Assembly: GCF_000003605.2 (NCBI RefSeq) | Contig: NW_003111210.1 | Span: forward strand, 1-41,034 | Direction of reading: 5' to 3' | DNA from: Saccoglossus kowalevskii | Lineage: Eukaryota; Hemichordata; Enteropneusta; Harrimaniidae | Length of the DNA stretch: 41,034 bases | Shown here: positions 9,421-22,451 of the stretch, one piece after another | Numbering within the stretch: position 1 is the first letter of the stretch | Layout: each line of letters begins with the position of its first letter | Notes under the pieces: model-generated | Told to the model about the DNA's origin: nothing | Database searches by the model: none | What the model saw: only the letters and a program-made list of their open reading frames with translations | Program-made: the position numbers and the translations under genes

Positions 9421-12400
9421 GTGATGAACAATGAACACATAGCTATTCACATAACTGTGTTGAGCAATGAACACATAGCTATTCACATAGCTGTGTTGAA
9501 GCCTGGAACACATAGCTATTCACATAGCTGTGTTGAAGCCATGAACACATAGCTATTCACATAGCTGTGTTGAAGCCATGAACACATAGCTATTCACATA
9601 GCTGTGATGAACAATGAACACATAGCTATTCACATAGATGTGTTGAAGGCATGAACACATAGCTATTCACATAGCTGTGATGAACAATGAACACATAGCT
9701 ATTCACATAGCTGTGTTGAGCAATGAACACATAGCTATTCACATAGCTGTGTTGAAGCCCGGAACACATAGCTATTCACATAGCTGTGTTGAAGCCATGA
9801 ACACATAGCTATTCACATAGTTGTGTTGAAGCCATGAACACATAGCTATTCACATAGCTGTGTTGAAGCCATGAACACACAGCTATTCACATATCTGTGT
9901 TGAAGCCATGAACACATAGCTATTCACATAGCTGTGTTGAAGCCATGAATACATAGCTATTCACATAGCTGTGTTAAAGCCATGAACACATAGCTATTCA
10001 CATAGCTGTGTTGAAGCAATGAACACATAGCTATTCACATAGCTGTGTTGAAGCAATGAACACATAGCTATTCACATAGCCGTGTTGAAGGCATGAACAC
10101 ATAGCTATTCACATAGCTGTGTTGAGCAATGAACACATAGCTATTCACATAGCTGTGTTGAAGTCATGAACACATAGCTATTCACAAAGCTGTGTTGAAG
10201 CCATGAACACATAGCTATTCACATAGCTGTGATGTACAATGAACACATAGCTATTCACATAGCTGTGTTGAAGCCATGAACACATAGCTATTCACATAGC
10301 TGTGATGAACAATGAACACATAGCTATTCACATAGATATGTTGAAGCCATGAACACATAGCTATTCACATAGCTGTGATGAACAATGAACACATAGCTAT
10401 TCACATAACTGTGTTGAGCAATGAACACATAGCTATTCACATAGCTGTGTTGAAGCCCGGAACACATAGCTATTCACATAGCTGTGTTGAAGCCATGAAC
10501 ACATAGCTATTCACATAGTTGTGTTGAAGCCATGAACACATAGCTATTCACATAGCTGTGTTGAAGTCATGAACACATAGCTATTCACATAGCTGTGTTG
10601 AAGCCATGAACACATAGCTGTTCACATAGCTGTGTTGAGCAATGAACACATAGCTAGTCACATAGCTGTGTTGACGCCATGAACACATAGCTATTCACAT
10701 AGCTGTGTTGAAGCCATGAACACATAGCTATTCACATAGCTGTGTTGAAGCAATGAACAGATAGCTATTCACATAGCTGTGTTGAAGCCATGAACACATA
10801 GCTATTCACATATCTGTGTTGAAGCCATGAACACATAGCTATTCACATAGCTGTGTTGAAGCCATGAATACATAGCTATTCACATAGCTGTGTTGAAGCC
10901 ATGAACACATAGCTATTCACATAGCTGTGTTGAAGCCATGAACACATAGCTATTCACATAGCTGTGTTGAAGCAATGAACACATAGCTATTCACATAGCC
11001 GTATTGAAGGCATGAACACATAGCTATTCACATAGCTGTGTTGATCATGAACACATAGCTATTCACATAGCTGTGTTGAAGTCATGAACACATAGCTATT
11101 CACATAGCTGTGTTGAAGCCATGAACACATAGCTATTCACATAGCTGTGTTGAGCAATGAACACATAGCTAGTCACATAGCTGTGTTGAAGCCATGAACA
11201 CATAGCTATTCACATAGCTGTGTTGAAGCCATGAACACATAGCTATTCACATTGCTGTGTTGAAGCAATGAACACATAGCTATTCACATAGCTGTGTTGA
11301 AGCCATGAACACATAGCTATTCACATAGCTGTGTTGAAGCCATGAACACATAGCTATTCACATAGCTGTGTTGAAGCCATGAATACATAGCTATTCACAT
11401 AGCTGTGTTGAAGCCATGAACACATAGTTATTCACATAGCTGTGTTGAAGCCATGAACACATAGCTATTCACATAGCTGTGTTGAAGCAATGAACACATA
11501 GCTATTCACATAGCTGTGTTGAAGCCATGAACACATAGCTATTCACATAGCTGTGATGAACAATGAACACATAGCTATTCACATAGATATGTTGAAGCCA
11601 TGAACACATAGCTATTCACATAGCTGTGATGAACAATGAACACATAGCTATTCACATAACTGTGTTGAGCAATGAACACATAGCTATTCACATAGCTGTG
11701 TTGAAGCCCGGAACACATAGCTATTCACATAGCTGTGTTGAAGCCATGAACACATAGCTATTCACATAGCTGTGTTGAAGCCATGAACACATAGCTATTC
11801 ACATAGCTGTGATAAACAATGAACACATAGCTATTCACATAGATGTGTTGAAGCCATGAACACATAGCTATTCACATAGCTGTGATGAACAATGAACACA
11901 TAGCTATTCACATAGCTGTGTTGAGCAATGAACACATAGCTATTCACATAGCTGTGTTGAAGCCCGGAACACATAGCTATTCACATAGCTGTGTTGAAGC
12001 CATGAACACATAGCTATTCACATAGTTGTGTTGAAGCCATGAACACATAGCTATTCACATAGCTGTGTTGAAGCCATGAACACACAGCTATTCACATATC
12101 TGTGTTGAAGCCATGAACACATAGCTATTCACATAGCTGTGTTGAAGCCATGAATACATAGCTATTCACATAGCTGTGTTAAAGCCATGAACACATAGCT
12201 ATTCACATAGCTGTGTTGAAGCCATGAACACATAGCTATTCACATAGCTGTGTTGAAGCAATGAACACATAGCTATTCACATAGCCGTGTTGAAGGCATG
12301 AACACATAGCTATTCACATAGCTGTGTTGAGCAATGAACACATAGCTATTCACATAGCTGTGTTGAAGTCATGAACACATAGCTATTCACATAGCTGTGT

Positions 12401-13700
12401 TGAAGCCATGAACACATAGCTATTCACATAGCTGTGATGTACAATGGACACATAGCTATTCACATAGCTGTGTTGAAGCCATGAACACATAGCTATTCAC
12501 ATAGCTGTGTTGAAGCCATGAACACATAGCTATTCACATAGCTGTGATGAACACTGAACACATAGCTATTCACATAGATATGTTGAAGCCATGAACACAT
12601 AGCTATTCACATAGCTGTGATGAACAATGAACACATAGCTATTCACATAACTGTGTTGAGCAATGAACACATAGCTATTCACATAGCTGTGTTGAAGCCC
12701 GGAACACATAGCTATTCACATAGCTGTGTTGAAGCCATGAACACATAGCTATTCACATAGTTGTGTTGAAGCCATGAACACATAGCTATTCACATAGCTG
12801 TGTTGAAGTCATGAACACATAGCTATTCACATAGCTGTGTTGAAGCCATGAACACATAGCTGTTCACATAGCTGTGTTGAGCAATGAACACATAGCTAGT
12901 CACATAGCTGTGTTGACGCCATGAACACATAGCTATTCACATAGCTGTGTTGAAGCCATGAACACATAGCTATTCACATAGCTGTGTTGAAGCAATGAAC
13001 AGATAGCTATTCACATAGCTGTGTTGAAGCCATGAACACATAGGTATTCACATATCTGTGTTGAAGCCATGAACACATAGCTATTCACATAGCTGTGTTG
13101 AAGCCATGAATACATAGCTATTCACATAGCTGTGTTGAAGCCATGAACACATAGCTATTCACATAGCTGTGTTGAAGCCATGAACACATAGCTATTCACA
13201 TAGCTGTGTTGAAGCAATGAACACATAGCTATTCACATAGCCGTGTTGAAGGCATGAACACATAGCTATTCACATAGCTGTGTTGAGCAATGAACACATA
13301 GCTATTCACATAGCTGTGTTGAAGTCATGAACACATAGCTATTCACATAGCTGTGTTGAAGCCATGAACACATAGCTATTCACATAGCTGTGTTGAGCAA
13401 TGAACACATAGCTAGTCACATAGCTGTGTTGAAGCCATGAACACATAGCTATTCACATAGCTGTGTTGAAGCCATGAACACATAGCTATTCACATTGCTG
13501 TGTTGAAGCAATGAACACATAGCTATTCACATAGCTGTGTTGAAGCCATGAACACATAGCTATTCACATAGCTGTGTTGAAGCCATGAACACATAGCTAT
13601 TCACATAGCTGTGTTGAAGCCATGAATACATAGCTATTCACATAGCTGTGTTGAAGCCATGAACACATAGTTATTCACATAGCTGTGTTGAGCAATGAAC
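9420..13700 (+). repeat. CCCGG/GATGAACAAT module, 2.2-kb units, block 1
   Basis: The block is defined by linkers GATGAACAAT and GATGTACAAT (36 bp), GATATGTTG, and GAAGCCCGG near 9759, 10458, 11709, 11964 and 12699, plus a related GCCTGG near 9500. Internal markers repeat at 2,205 to 2,242 bp: GACGCC 10673 and 12915, TAGTTATT 11426 and 13668, CCCGG 9759 and 11964. Other markers are CTAGTCAC, CTGTTCAC, GAACAGATAG and GCCGTGTTGAAGGCAT. The block matches 29.4-34.0 kb (GACGCC offset 21,528), with a gain of about four monomers there near 32.7-32.8 kb. CCGG sites in this window seem confined to this module family. Confidence 0.85.
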
Positions 13701-15790
13701 ACATAGCTATTCACATAACTGTGATGAAGCCATGAACACATAGCTATTCACATAGCTGTGTTGAAGCCATGAACACATAGCTATTCACATAGATGTGTTG
13801 AGCAATGAACACATAGCTATTCACTTAGCTGTGTTGAAGCCATGAACACATGGCTATTCACATAGCTGTGTTGAAGCCATGAACACATAGCTATTCACAT
13901 AGCTGTGTTGAAGCCATGAACACACAGCTATTCACATAGCTGTGTTGAAGCCATGAACACATAGCTATTCACATAGCTGTGTTGAGCAACGAACACATAG
14001 CTATTCACATATCTGTCTTGAAGCCATGAACACATAGCTATTCACATAGCTGTGTTGAAGCCATGAACACATAGCTATTCACATAGCTGTGTTGAGCAAT
14101 GAGCACATAGCTATTCACTTAGCTGTGTTGAAGCCATGAACACATAGCTATTCACATAGCTGTGTTGAAGCCATGAACACATAGCTATTCATATAGCTGT
14201 GTTTAAGCCATGAATACATAGCTATTCACATAGCTGTGTTGAAGCCATGAACACATAGCTATTCACATAGCTGTGTTGAAGCCATGAACACATAGCTATT
14301 CACATAGCTGTGTTGAAGCCATGAACACATAGCTATTCACATAGCTGTGTTGAAGCCATGAACACATAGCTATTCACATAGCTGTGTTGAAGCCATGAAT
14401 ACATAGCTATTCACATAGCTGTGTTGAGCAATGAACACATAGCTATTCACATAGCTGTGTTGAAGCCATGAACACATAGCTATTCACATAGCTGTGTTGA
14501 AGCCATGAACACATAGCTATTCACATAGCTGTGTTGAAGCCATGAATACATAGCTATTCACATAGCTGTGTTGAGCAATGAACACATAGCTATTCACATA
14601 GCTGTGCTGAAGCCATGAACACATAGCTATTCACATAGCTGTGTTGAAGCCATGAACACATAGCTATTCACATAGCTGTGTTGAAGCCATGAACACATAG
14701 CTATTCACATAGCTGTGTTGAAGCCATGAAAACATAGCTATTCACATAGCTGTGTTGAAGCCATGAACACATAGCTATTCACATAGCTGTGTTGAAGCCA
14801 TGAACACATAGCTATTCACATAGCTGTGTTGAAGCCATGAACACATAGCTATTCACATAGCTGTGTTGAAGCCATGAATACATAGCTATTCACATAGCTG
14901 TGTTGAGCAATGAACACATAGCTATTCACATAACTGTGATGAAGCCATGAACACATAGCTATTCACATAGCTGTGTTGAAGCCATGAACACATAGCTATT
15001 CACATAGATGTGTTGAGCAATGAACACATAGCTATTCACTTAGCTGTGTTGAAGCCATGAACACATGGCTATTCACATAGCTGTGTTGAAGCCATGAACA
15101 CATAGCTATTCACATAGCTGTGTTGAAGCCATGAACACACAGCTATTCACATAGCTGTGTTGAAGCCATGAACACATAGCTATTCACATAGCTGTGTTGA
15201 GCAACGAACACATAGCTATTCACATAGCTGTGTTGAAGCCATGAACACATAGCTATTCAAATAGCTGTGTTGAAGCCATGAACACATAGCTATTCACATA
15301 GCTGTGTTGAGCAATGAGCACATAGCTATTCACATAGCTGTGTTGAGCCATGAATACATAGCTATTCACATAGCTGTGTTGAAGCCATGAACACACAGCT
15401 ATTCACATAGCTGTGTTGAAGCCATGAACACATTGCTATTCACATAGCTGTGTTTAAGCCATGAACACATAGCTATTCACATAGCTGTGTTGAAGCCATG
15501 AACACATAGCTATTCACATAGCTGTGTTGAAGCCATGAACACATAGCTATTCACATAGCTGTGTTGAAGCCATGAACACATAGCTATTCACATAGCTGTG
15601 TTGAAGCCATGAATACATAGCTATTCACATAGCTGTGTTGAGCAATGAACACATAGCTATTCACATAACTGTGTTGAAGCCATGAACACATAGCTATTCA
15701 CATAGCTGTGTTGAAGCCATGAACACATAGCTATTCACATAGCTGTGTTGAAGCCATGAATACATAGCTATTCACATAGCTGTGTTGAGC
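13700..15790 (+). repeat. Second 1,215-bp higher-order series
   Basis: CATGGCTATT at 13849 and 15064 and GAGCAACG at 13984 and 15199 are each 1,215 bp apart. The series carries GTGATGAAG, GATGTGTTGAGCAAT, CACTTAGCTG, GAGCAC and GTTTAAGCC, so by content it is the 1,104-bp module with three more monomers. The GTTTAAG markers (14202 and 15453) are further apart because one 36-bp GAGCCAT unit is present only in the second copy. The 15.0-15.7 kb part matches 26.4-27.2 kb at offset about 11,450. Confidence 0.8.
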
Positions 15791-15909
15791 AATGAACACA
15801 TAGCTATTCACATAGCTGTGTTGAAGCCATGAACACATAGCTATTCACATAGCTGTGTTGAAGCCATGAACACATAGCTATTCACATAGCTGTGTTGAAG
15901 CCATGAACA
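15791..15909 (+). repeat. Consensus monomers before the 995-bp series
   Basis: Three near-consensus monomers after a GAGCAAT linker at 15786. They are too uniform to assign to a module. Confidence 0.6.
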
Positions 15910-16904
15910 CATAGCTATTCACATAGCTGTGTTGAAGCCATGAACACATAGCTATTCACATAGCTGTGTTGAAGCCATGAAAACATAGCTATTCACATAG
16001 CTGTGTTGAAGCCATGAATACATAGCTATTCACATATATGTGTTGAGCAATGAACACATAGCTATTCACATAGCTGTGTTGAAGCCATGAACACATAGCT
16101 ATTCACATAGCTGTGTTGAGCAATGAACACATAGCTATTCACATAGCTGTGTTGATGCCATGAACACATAGCTATTCACATAGCTGTGTTGAAGCCATGA
16201 ATACATAGCTATTCACATAGCTGTGTTGAGCAATGAACACATAGCTATTCACATAGCTGTGTTGAAGCCATGAACACATAGCTATTCACATAGCCGTGTT
16301 GAAGCCATGAACACATAGCTATTCACATAGCTGTGTTGAAGCCATGAACACATAGCTATTCACATAGCTGTGTTGAAGCCATGAACACATAGCTATTCAC
16401 ATAACTGTGTTGAAGCCATGAATACATAGCTATTCACATAGCTGTGTTGATGCCATGAACACATAGCTATTCACATAGCTGTGATGAAGCCATGAACACA
16501 TAGCTATTCACATAGCTGTGTTGAAGCCATGAACACATAGCTATTCAAATAGCTGTGTTGAAGCCATGAACACATAGCTATTCACATAGCTGTGTTGCAG
16601 CAATGAACACATAGCTATTCACATAGTTGTGTTGAAGCCATGAACACACAGCTATTCACATAGCTGTGTTGAAGCCATGAACACATAGCTATTCACATTG
16701 CTGTGTTGAAGTCATGAACACATAGCTATTCACATAGCTGTGTTGAAGCCATGAACACACAACTATTCACATAGCTGTGTTGAAGCCATGAACACATAGC
16801 TATTCACATAGCTGTGTTGAAGCCATGAACACATAGCTATTCACATAGCTGTGTTGAAGCCATGAATACATAGCTATTCACATAGCTGTGTTGAGCAATG
16901 AACA
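15910..16904 (+). repeat. 995-bp higher-order unit, copy 1
   Basis: Markers repeat exactly 995 bp downstream: CATATATG (about 16033 and 17028), TGATGCC 16153 and 17148, GCCGTG 16293 and 17288, TGATGCC 16448 and 17443, GCAGCAAT 16597 and 17592. The length equals 27 monomers with four of 36 bp. The copies are almost identical, which suggests recent duplication; GAAAAC near 15979 against GAACAC is one of few differences. Confidence 0.85.
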
Positions 16905-17819
16905 CATAGCTATTCACATAGCTGTGTTGAAGCCATGAACACATAGCTATTCACATAGCTGTGTTGAAGCCATGAACACATAGCTATTCACATAGCTGTG
17001 TTGAAGCCATGAATACATAGCTATTCACATATATGTGTTGAGCAATGAACACATAGCTATTCACATAGCTGTGTTGAAGCCATGAACACATAGCTATTCA
17101 CATAGCTGTGTTGAGCAATGAACACATAGCTATTCACATAGCTGTGTTGATGCCATGAACACATAGCTATTCACATAGCTGTGTTGAAGCCATGAATACA
17201 TAGCTATTCACATAGCTGTGTTGAGCAATGAACACATAGCTATTCACATAGCTGTGTTGAAGCCATGAACACATAGCTATTCACATAGCCGTGTTGAAGC
17301 CATGAACACATAGCTATTCACATAGCTGTGTTGAAGCCATGAACACATAGCTATTCACATAGCTGTGTTGAAGCCATGAACACATAGCTATTCACATAAC
17401 TGTGTTGAAGCCATGAATACATAGCTATTCACATAGCTGTGTTGATGCCATGAACACATAGCTATTCACATAGCTGTGATGAAGCCATGAACACATAGCT
17501 ATTCACATAGCTGTGTTGAAGCCATGAACACATAGCTATTCAAATAGCTGTGTTGAAGCCATGAACACATAGCTATTCACATAGCTGTGTTGCAGCAATG
17601 AACACATAGCTATTCACATAGTTGTGTTGAAGCCATGAACACACAGCTATTCACATAGCTGTGTTGAAGCCATGAACACATAGCTATTCACATTGCTGTG
17701 TTGAAGTCATGAACACATAGCTATTCACATAGCTGTGTTGAAGCCATGAACACACAACTATTCACATAGCTGTGTTGAAGCCATGAACACATAGCTATTC
17801 ACATAGCTGTGTTGAAGCC
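16905..17819 (+). repeat. 995-bp higher-order unit, copy 2
   Basis: This aligns with 15910-16824 at offset 995. It ends near 17820, where the copies differ (T8C here, consensus there). A third copy, joined to a different left neighbour, lies at 21.05-22.08 kb (offset 3,871 from this copy, 4,866 from copy 1). Confidence 0.85.
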
Positions 17820-18470
17820 ATGAACACACAGCTATTCACATAGCTGTGTTGAAGCCATGAACACATAGCTATTAACATAGCTGTGTTGAAGCCATGAACA
17901 CATAGCTATTCACATAGTTGTGTTGAAGCCATGAACACATAGCTATTCACATAGCTGTGTTGAAGCCATGAACACATAGCTATTCACATAGCTGTGTTGA
18001 AGCAATGAACACATAGCTATTCACATAGCCGTGTTGAAGGCATGAACACATAGCTATTCACATAGCTGTGTTGAGCAATGAACACATAGCTATTCACATA
18101 GCTGTGTTGAAGTCATGAACACATAGCTATTCACATAGCTGTGTTGAAGCCATGAACACATAGCTATTCACATAGCTGTGTTGAGCAATGAACACATAGC
18201 TAGTCACATAGCTGTGTTGAAGCCATGAACACATAGCTATTCACATAGCTGTGTTGAAGCCATGAACACATAGCTATTCACATTGCTGTGTTGAAGCAAT
18301 GAACACATAGCTATTCACATAGCTGTGTTGAAGCCATGAACACATAGCTATTCACATAGCTGTGTTGAAGCCATGAACACATAGCTATTCACATAGCTGT
18401 GTTGAAGCCATGAATACATAGCTATTCACATAGCTGTGTTGAAGCCATGAACACATAGTTATTCACATAG
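17820..18470 (+). repeat. CCCGG-family fragment without CCCGG
   Basis: GCCGTGTTGAAGGCAT at 18028, GAAGTCAT, CTAGTCAC near 18200 and TAGTTATT at 18457 match 13.24-13.67 kb at offset about 4,788. The CCCGG and GATGAACAAT parts are absent. Confidence 0.75.
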
Positions 18471-19700
18471 CTGTGTTGAAGCCATGAACACATAGCTATT
18501 CACATAGCGGTGTTGAAGCAATGAATACATAGCTATTCACATAGCTGTGTTGAAGCCATGGACACATAGCTATTCACATAGCTGTGTTGAAGCCATGAAC
18601 ACATAGCTATTCACATAGCTGTGTTGAAGCCATGAACACATAGCTATTCACATAGCTGTGTTGAAGCCATGAACACATAGCTATTGACATAGCTGTGTTG
18701 AAGCCATGAACACATAGCTATTGACATAGCTGTGTTGAAGCCATGAACACATAGCTATTCACATAGCTGTGTTGAAGCCATGAACACATTTATATTCACA
18801 TAGTTGTGTTTAGCGATGAACACATAGCTATTCACATAGCTGTGTTGAAGCAATGAACACATAGCTATTCACATAGTTGTGTTGAAGCCATGAACACACA
18901 GCTATTCACATAGCTGTGTTGAAGCCATGAACACGTAGCTATTCACATAGCTGTGTTGAAGCCATGAACACATAGCTATTCACATAGCTGCGTTGAAGCC
19001 ATGAACACACAGCTATTCACATAGCTGTGTTGAAGCGTTGAACACACAGCTATTCACATAGCTGTGTTGAAGCCATGAACACATAGCTATTCACATAGCT
19101 GCGTTGAAGCCATGAACACACAGCTATTCACATAGCTGTGTTGAAGCCTTGAACACACAGCTATTCACATAGCTGTGTTGAAGCCATGAACACATAGCTA
19201 TTCACATAGCTGTGTTGAGCAATGAACACATAGCTATTCACATAGCTGTGTTGAAGCCATGAACACATAATTATTCACATAGCTGTGTTGAAGCCATGAA
19301 CACACAGCTATTCACATAGCTGTGGTGAGCAATGAACACATAGCTATTCACATAACTGTGTTGAAGCCATGAACACATAGCTATTCACATAGCTGTGTTG
19401 AAGCCATGAACACATAGCTATTCACATAGCTGTGTTGAGCAATGAACACATAACTATTCACATAGCTGTGTTGAGCCATGAATACATAGCTATTCACATA
19501 GCTGTGTTGAAGCCATGAACACATAGCTATTCACATAGCTGTGTTGAAGCCATGAATACATAACTATTCACATAGCTGTGTTGAGCAATGAACACATAGC
19601 TATTCACATAGCTGTGTTGAGCCATGAATACGTAGCTATTCACATAGCTGTGTTGAAGCCATGAACACATAGCTATTCACATAGCTGTGTTGAAGCCATG
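18470..19700 (+). repeat. TTTATA module, long form, copy 2
   Basis: GCGGTG at 18507, two CTATTGACAT units, the degenerate unit 18782-18817, CACGTAG, two GCTGCG, one GCGTTGAAC with one GCCTTGAAC, GTGGTGAGCA at 19322 and GAATACGTAG at 19625 occur in order. The stretch matches about 35.93-37.15 kb at offset 17,449-17,450. The distance from ACATTTA to GTGGTGAGCA is 536 bp here and at 34.5 and 36.2 kb. Confidence 0.85.
18782..18817 (+). repeat. Degenerate 36-bp unit (TTTATA type), copy 2
   Basis: Same rewritten left arm and GTTGTGTTTAGCGAT end as copy 1. It is followed by GAAGCAAT, AGTTGTG and T8C monomers in the standard order. Confidence 0.9.
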
Positions 19701-20135
19701 AACACATAGCTATTCACATAGCTGTGTTGAAGCCATGAACACACAGCTATTCACATAGTTGTGTAGAAGCCATGAACACACAGCTATTCACATAGCTGTG
19801 TTGAAGCCATGAACACATAGCTATTCACATAGCTGTGTTGAAGCCATGAACACATAGCTAGTCACATAGCTGTGTTGAGCCATGAATACATAGCTATTTA
19901 CATAGCTGTGTTGAAGCCATGAACACATAACTGTTCAAATAGCTGTGTTGAAGCCATGAACACATAGCTATTCACATAGCTGTGTTGAAGCCATGAACAC
20001 ACAGCTGTTCACATAGCTGTGTTGAAGCCATGAACACATAGCTATTCACATAGCTGTGTTGAAGCCATGAACACATAGCTATTCACATAGCTGTGTTGAA
20101 GCCATGAACACATAGCTATTCACATAGCTGTGTTG
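19701..20135 (+). repeat. Mixed, more diverged monomers
   Basis: This stretch has several changes rare elsewhere: GTGTAGAAG near 19764, CATAGCTAGTC near 19856, CTATTTACAT near 19896, CATAACTGTTCAAAT near 19927, and CTGTTCAC in a T8C unit near 20005. It does not align at a constant offset with any module I followed, and may be an older, less homogenised part of the array. Confidence 0.65.
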
Positions 20136-20480
20136 AGCAATGAAAACATAGCTATTCACATAGCTGTGTTGAAGCCATGAACACATAGCTATTCGCATAG
20201 CTGTGTTGAAGCCATGAACACATTTATATTCACATAGTTGTGTTTAGCGATGAACACATAGCTATTCACATAGCTGTGTTGAAGCAATGAACACATAGCC
20301 ATTCACATAATTGTGTTGAAGCCATGAACACACAGCTATTCACATATCTGTGTTGAAGCCATGAACACATAGCTATTCACATTGCTGTGTTGAAGTCATG
20401 AACACATAGCTATTCACATAGCTGTGTTGAAGCCATGAACACACAGCTATTCACATAGCTGTGTTGAAGCCATGAACACA
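20136..20480 (+). repeat. Partial TTTATA module, alternative left flank
   Basis: GAGCAAT, GAAAAC and TTCGCATAG precede the degenerate unit 20216-20251, and CATAGCCATTC then ATATCTG follow it. The same alternative flanks surround the unit at 28903, at offset 8,687. The CTATTGACAT pair, CACGTAG and GCTGCG of the main module are missing, so this is a separate lineage of the module. Confidence 0.8.
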
Positions 20481-21050
20481 TAGCTATTCACATAGCTGTG
20501 TTGAAGCAATGAACACATAGCTATTCACATAGTTGTGTTGAAGCCATGAACACACAGCTATTCACATAGCTGTGTTGAAGCCATGAATACATAACTATTC
20601 ACATTGCTGTGTTGAAGTCATGAACACATAGCTATTCACATAGCTGTGTTGAAGCCATGAACACACAACTATTCACATAGCTGTGTTGAAGCCATGAACA
20701 CATAGCTATTCACATAGCTGTGTTGAAGCCATGAACACACAGCTATTCACATAGCTGTGTTGAAGCCATGAACACATAGCTATTCACATAGCTGTGTTGA
20801 AGCCATAAACACACATCTATTTACATACCTGTGTTGAAGCCATGAACACATAGCTATTCACATAGCTGTGTTGAAGCCATGAACACATAGCTATTCACAT
20901 AGCTATGTTGAAGCCATGAACACATAGCTATTCACATAGCTGTGTTGAAGCCATGAATACATAGCTATTCACATATCTGTGTTGAGCAATGAACACATAG
21001 CTATTCACATAGCTGTGTTGAAGCCATGAACACATAGCTATTCACATAGC
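20480..21050 (+). repeat. ATCTATTT/TGATGCC module, copy 3
   Basis: ATCTATTT at 20815 and TGATGCC at 21314 are 499 bp apart, as at 8482/8981 (offset 12,333) and 38892/39391 (offset 18,077). A private CATAAACAC change is present near 20805. The right end merges into the copy of the 995-bp unit. Confidence 0.8.
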
Positions 21051-22080
21051 TGTGTTGAAGCCATGAATACATAGCTATTCACATAGCTGTGTTGAGCAAT
21101 GAACACATAGCTATTCACATAGCTGTGTTGAAGCCATGAACACATAGCTATTCACATAGCCGTGTTGAAGCCATGAACACATAGCTATTCACATAGCTGT
21201 GTTGAAGCCATGAACACATAGCTATTCACATAGCTGTGTTGAAGCCATGAACACATAGCTATTCACATAACTGTGTTGAAGCCATGAATACATAGCTATT
21301 CACATAGCTGTGTTGATGCCATGAACACATAGCTATTCACATAGCTGTGATGAAGCCATGAACACATAGCTATTCACATAGCTGTGTTGAAGCCATGAAC
21401 ACATAGCTATTCAAATAGCTGTGTTGAAGCCATGAACACATAGCTATTCACATAGCTGTGTTGCAGCAATGAACACATAGCTATTCACATAGTTGTGTTG
21501 AAGCCATGAACACACAGCTATTCACATAGCTGTGTTGAAGCCATGAACACATAGCTATTCACATTGCTGTGTTGAAGTCATGAACACATAGCTATTCACA
21601 TAGCTGTGTTGAAGCCATGAACACACAACTATTCACATAGCTGTGTTGAAGCCATGAACACATAGCTATTCACATAGCTGTGTTGAAGCCATGAACACAT
21701 AGCTATTCACATAGCTGTGTTGAAGCCATGAATACATAGCTATTCACATAGCTGTGTTGAGCAATGAACACATAGCTATTCACATAGCTGTGTTGAAGCC
21801 ATGAACACATAGCTATTCACATAGCTGTGTTGAAGCCATGAACACATAGCTATTCACATAGCTGTGTTGAAGCCATGAATACATAGCTATTCACATATAT
21901 GTGTTGAGCAATGAACACATAGCTATTCACATAGCTGTGTTGAAGCCATGAACACATAGCTATTCACATAGCTGTGTTGAGCAATGAACACATAGCTATT
22001 CACATAGCTGTGTTGATGCCATGAACACATAGCTATTCACATAGCTGTGTTGAAGCCATGAATACATAGCTATTCACATA
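21050..22080 (+). repeat. 995-bp unit, dispersed copy 3
   Basis: GAGCAAT 21094, GCCGTG 21159, TGATGCC 21314, GCAGCAAT 21463, ATATATG 21895 and TGATGCC 22014 sit at offset 4,866 from 16228-17148. The 700-bp spacing between the TGATGCC markers is the same in both. Confidence 0.85.
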
Positions 22081-22451
22081 GCTGTGTTGAAGCCATGAAC
22101 ACATAGCTATTCACATAGCTGTGTTGAAGCCATGAACACATAGCTATTCACATAGCTGTGTTGAGCCATGAACACATAGCTATTCACATAGCTGTGTTGA
22201 AGCCATGAACACATAGCTATTCACATAGCTGTGTTGAAGCCATGAACACATAGCTATTCACATAGCTGTGTTGAAGCCATGAACACATAGCTATTCACAT
22301 AGCTGTGTTGAAGCTAAGAACACATAGCTATTCACATAGCTGTGTTGAAGCCATGAACACATATCTATTCACATAGCTGTGTTGAAGACATGAACACATA
22401 GCTATTCACATAGCTGTGTTGAAGCCATGAACACATAGCTGTGTTGAAGCC
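22081..22451 (+). repeat. Fragment of the 1,104-bp module
   Basis: GAGCCAT at 22163, GAAGCTAAG at about 22311 and GAAGACAT near 22385 match 6366-6590 at offset about 15,796. The fragment ends in a shortened monomer at 22429. Confidence 0.75.

Noticed and set aside
9759-9775. CENP-B box near the CCCGG linkers
   Set aside because: The reverse strand gives TTCCGGGC, but the required TTCG, A and CGGG spacing of the CENP-B box is not present.
15910-17819. Assembly error explaining the 995-bp pair
   Set aside because: Not fully excluded, but the copies differ at several sites and the same block recurs at 21-22 kb with a different left neighbour, which a simple assembly duplication would not give.
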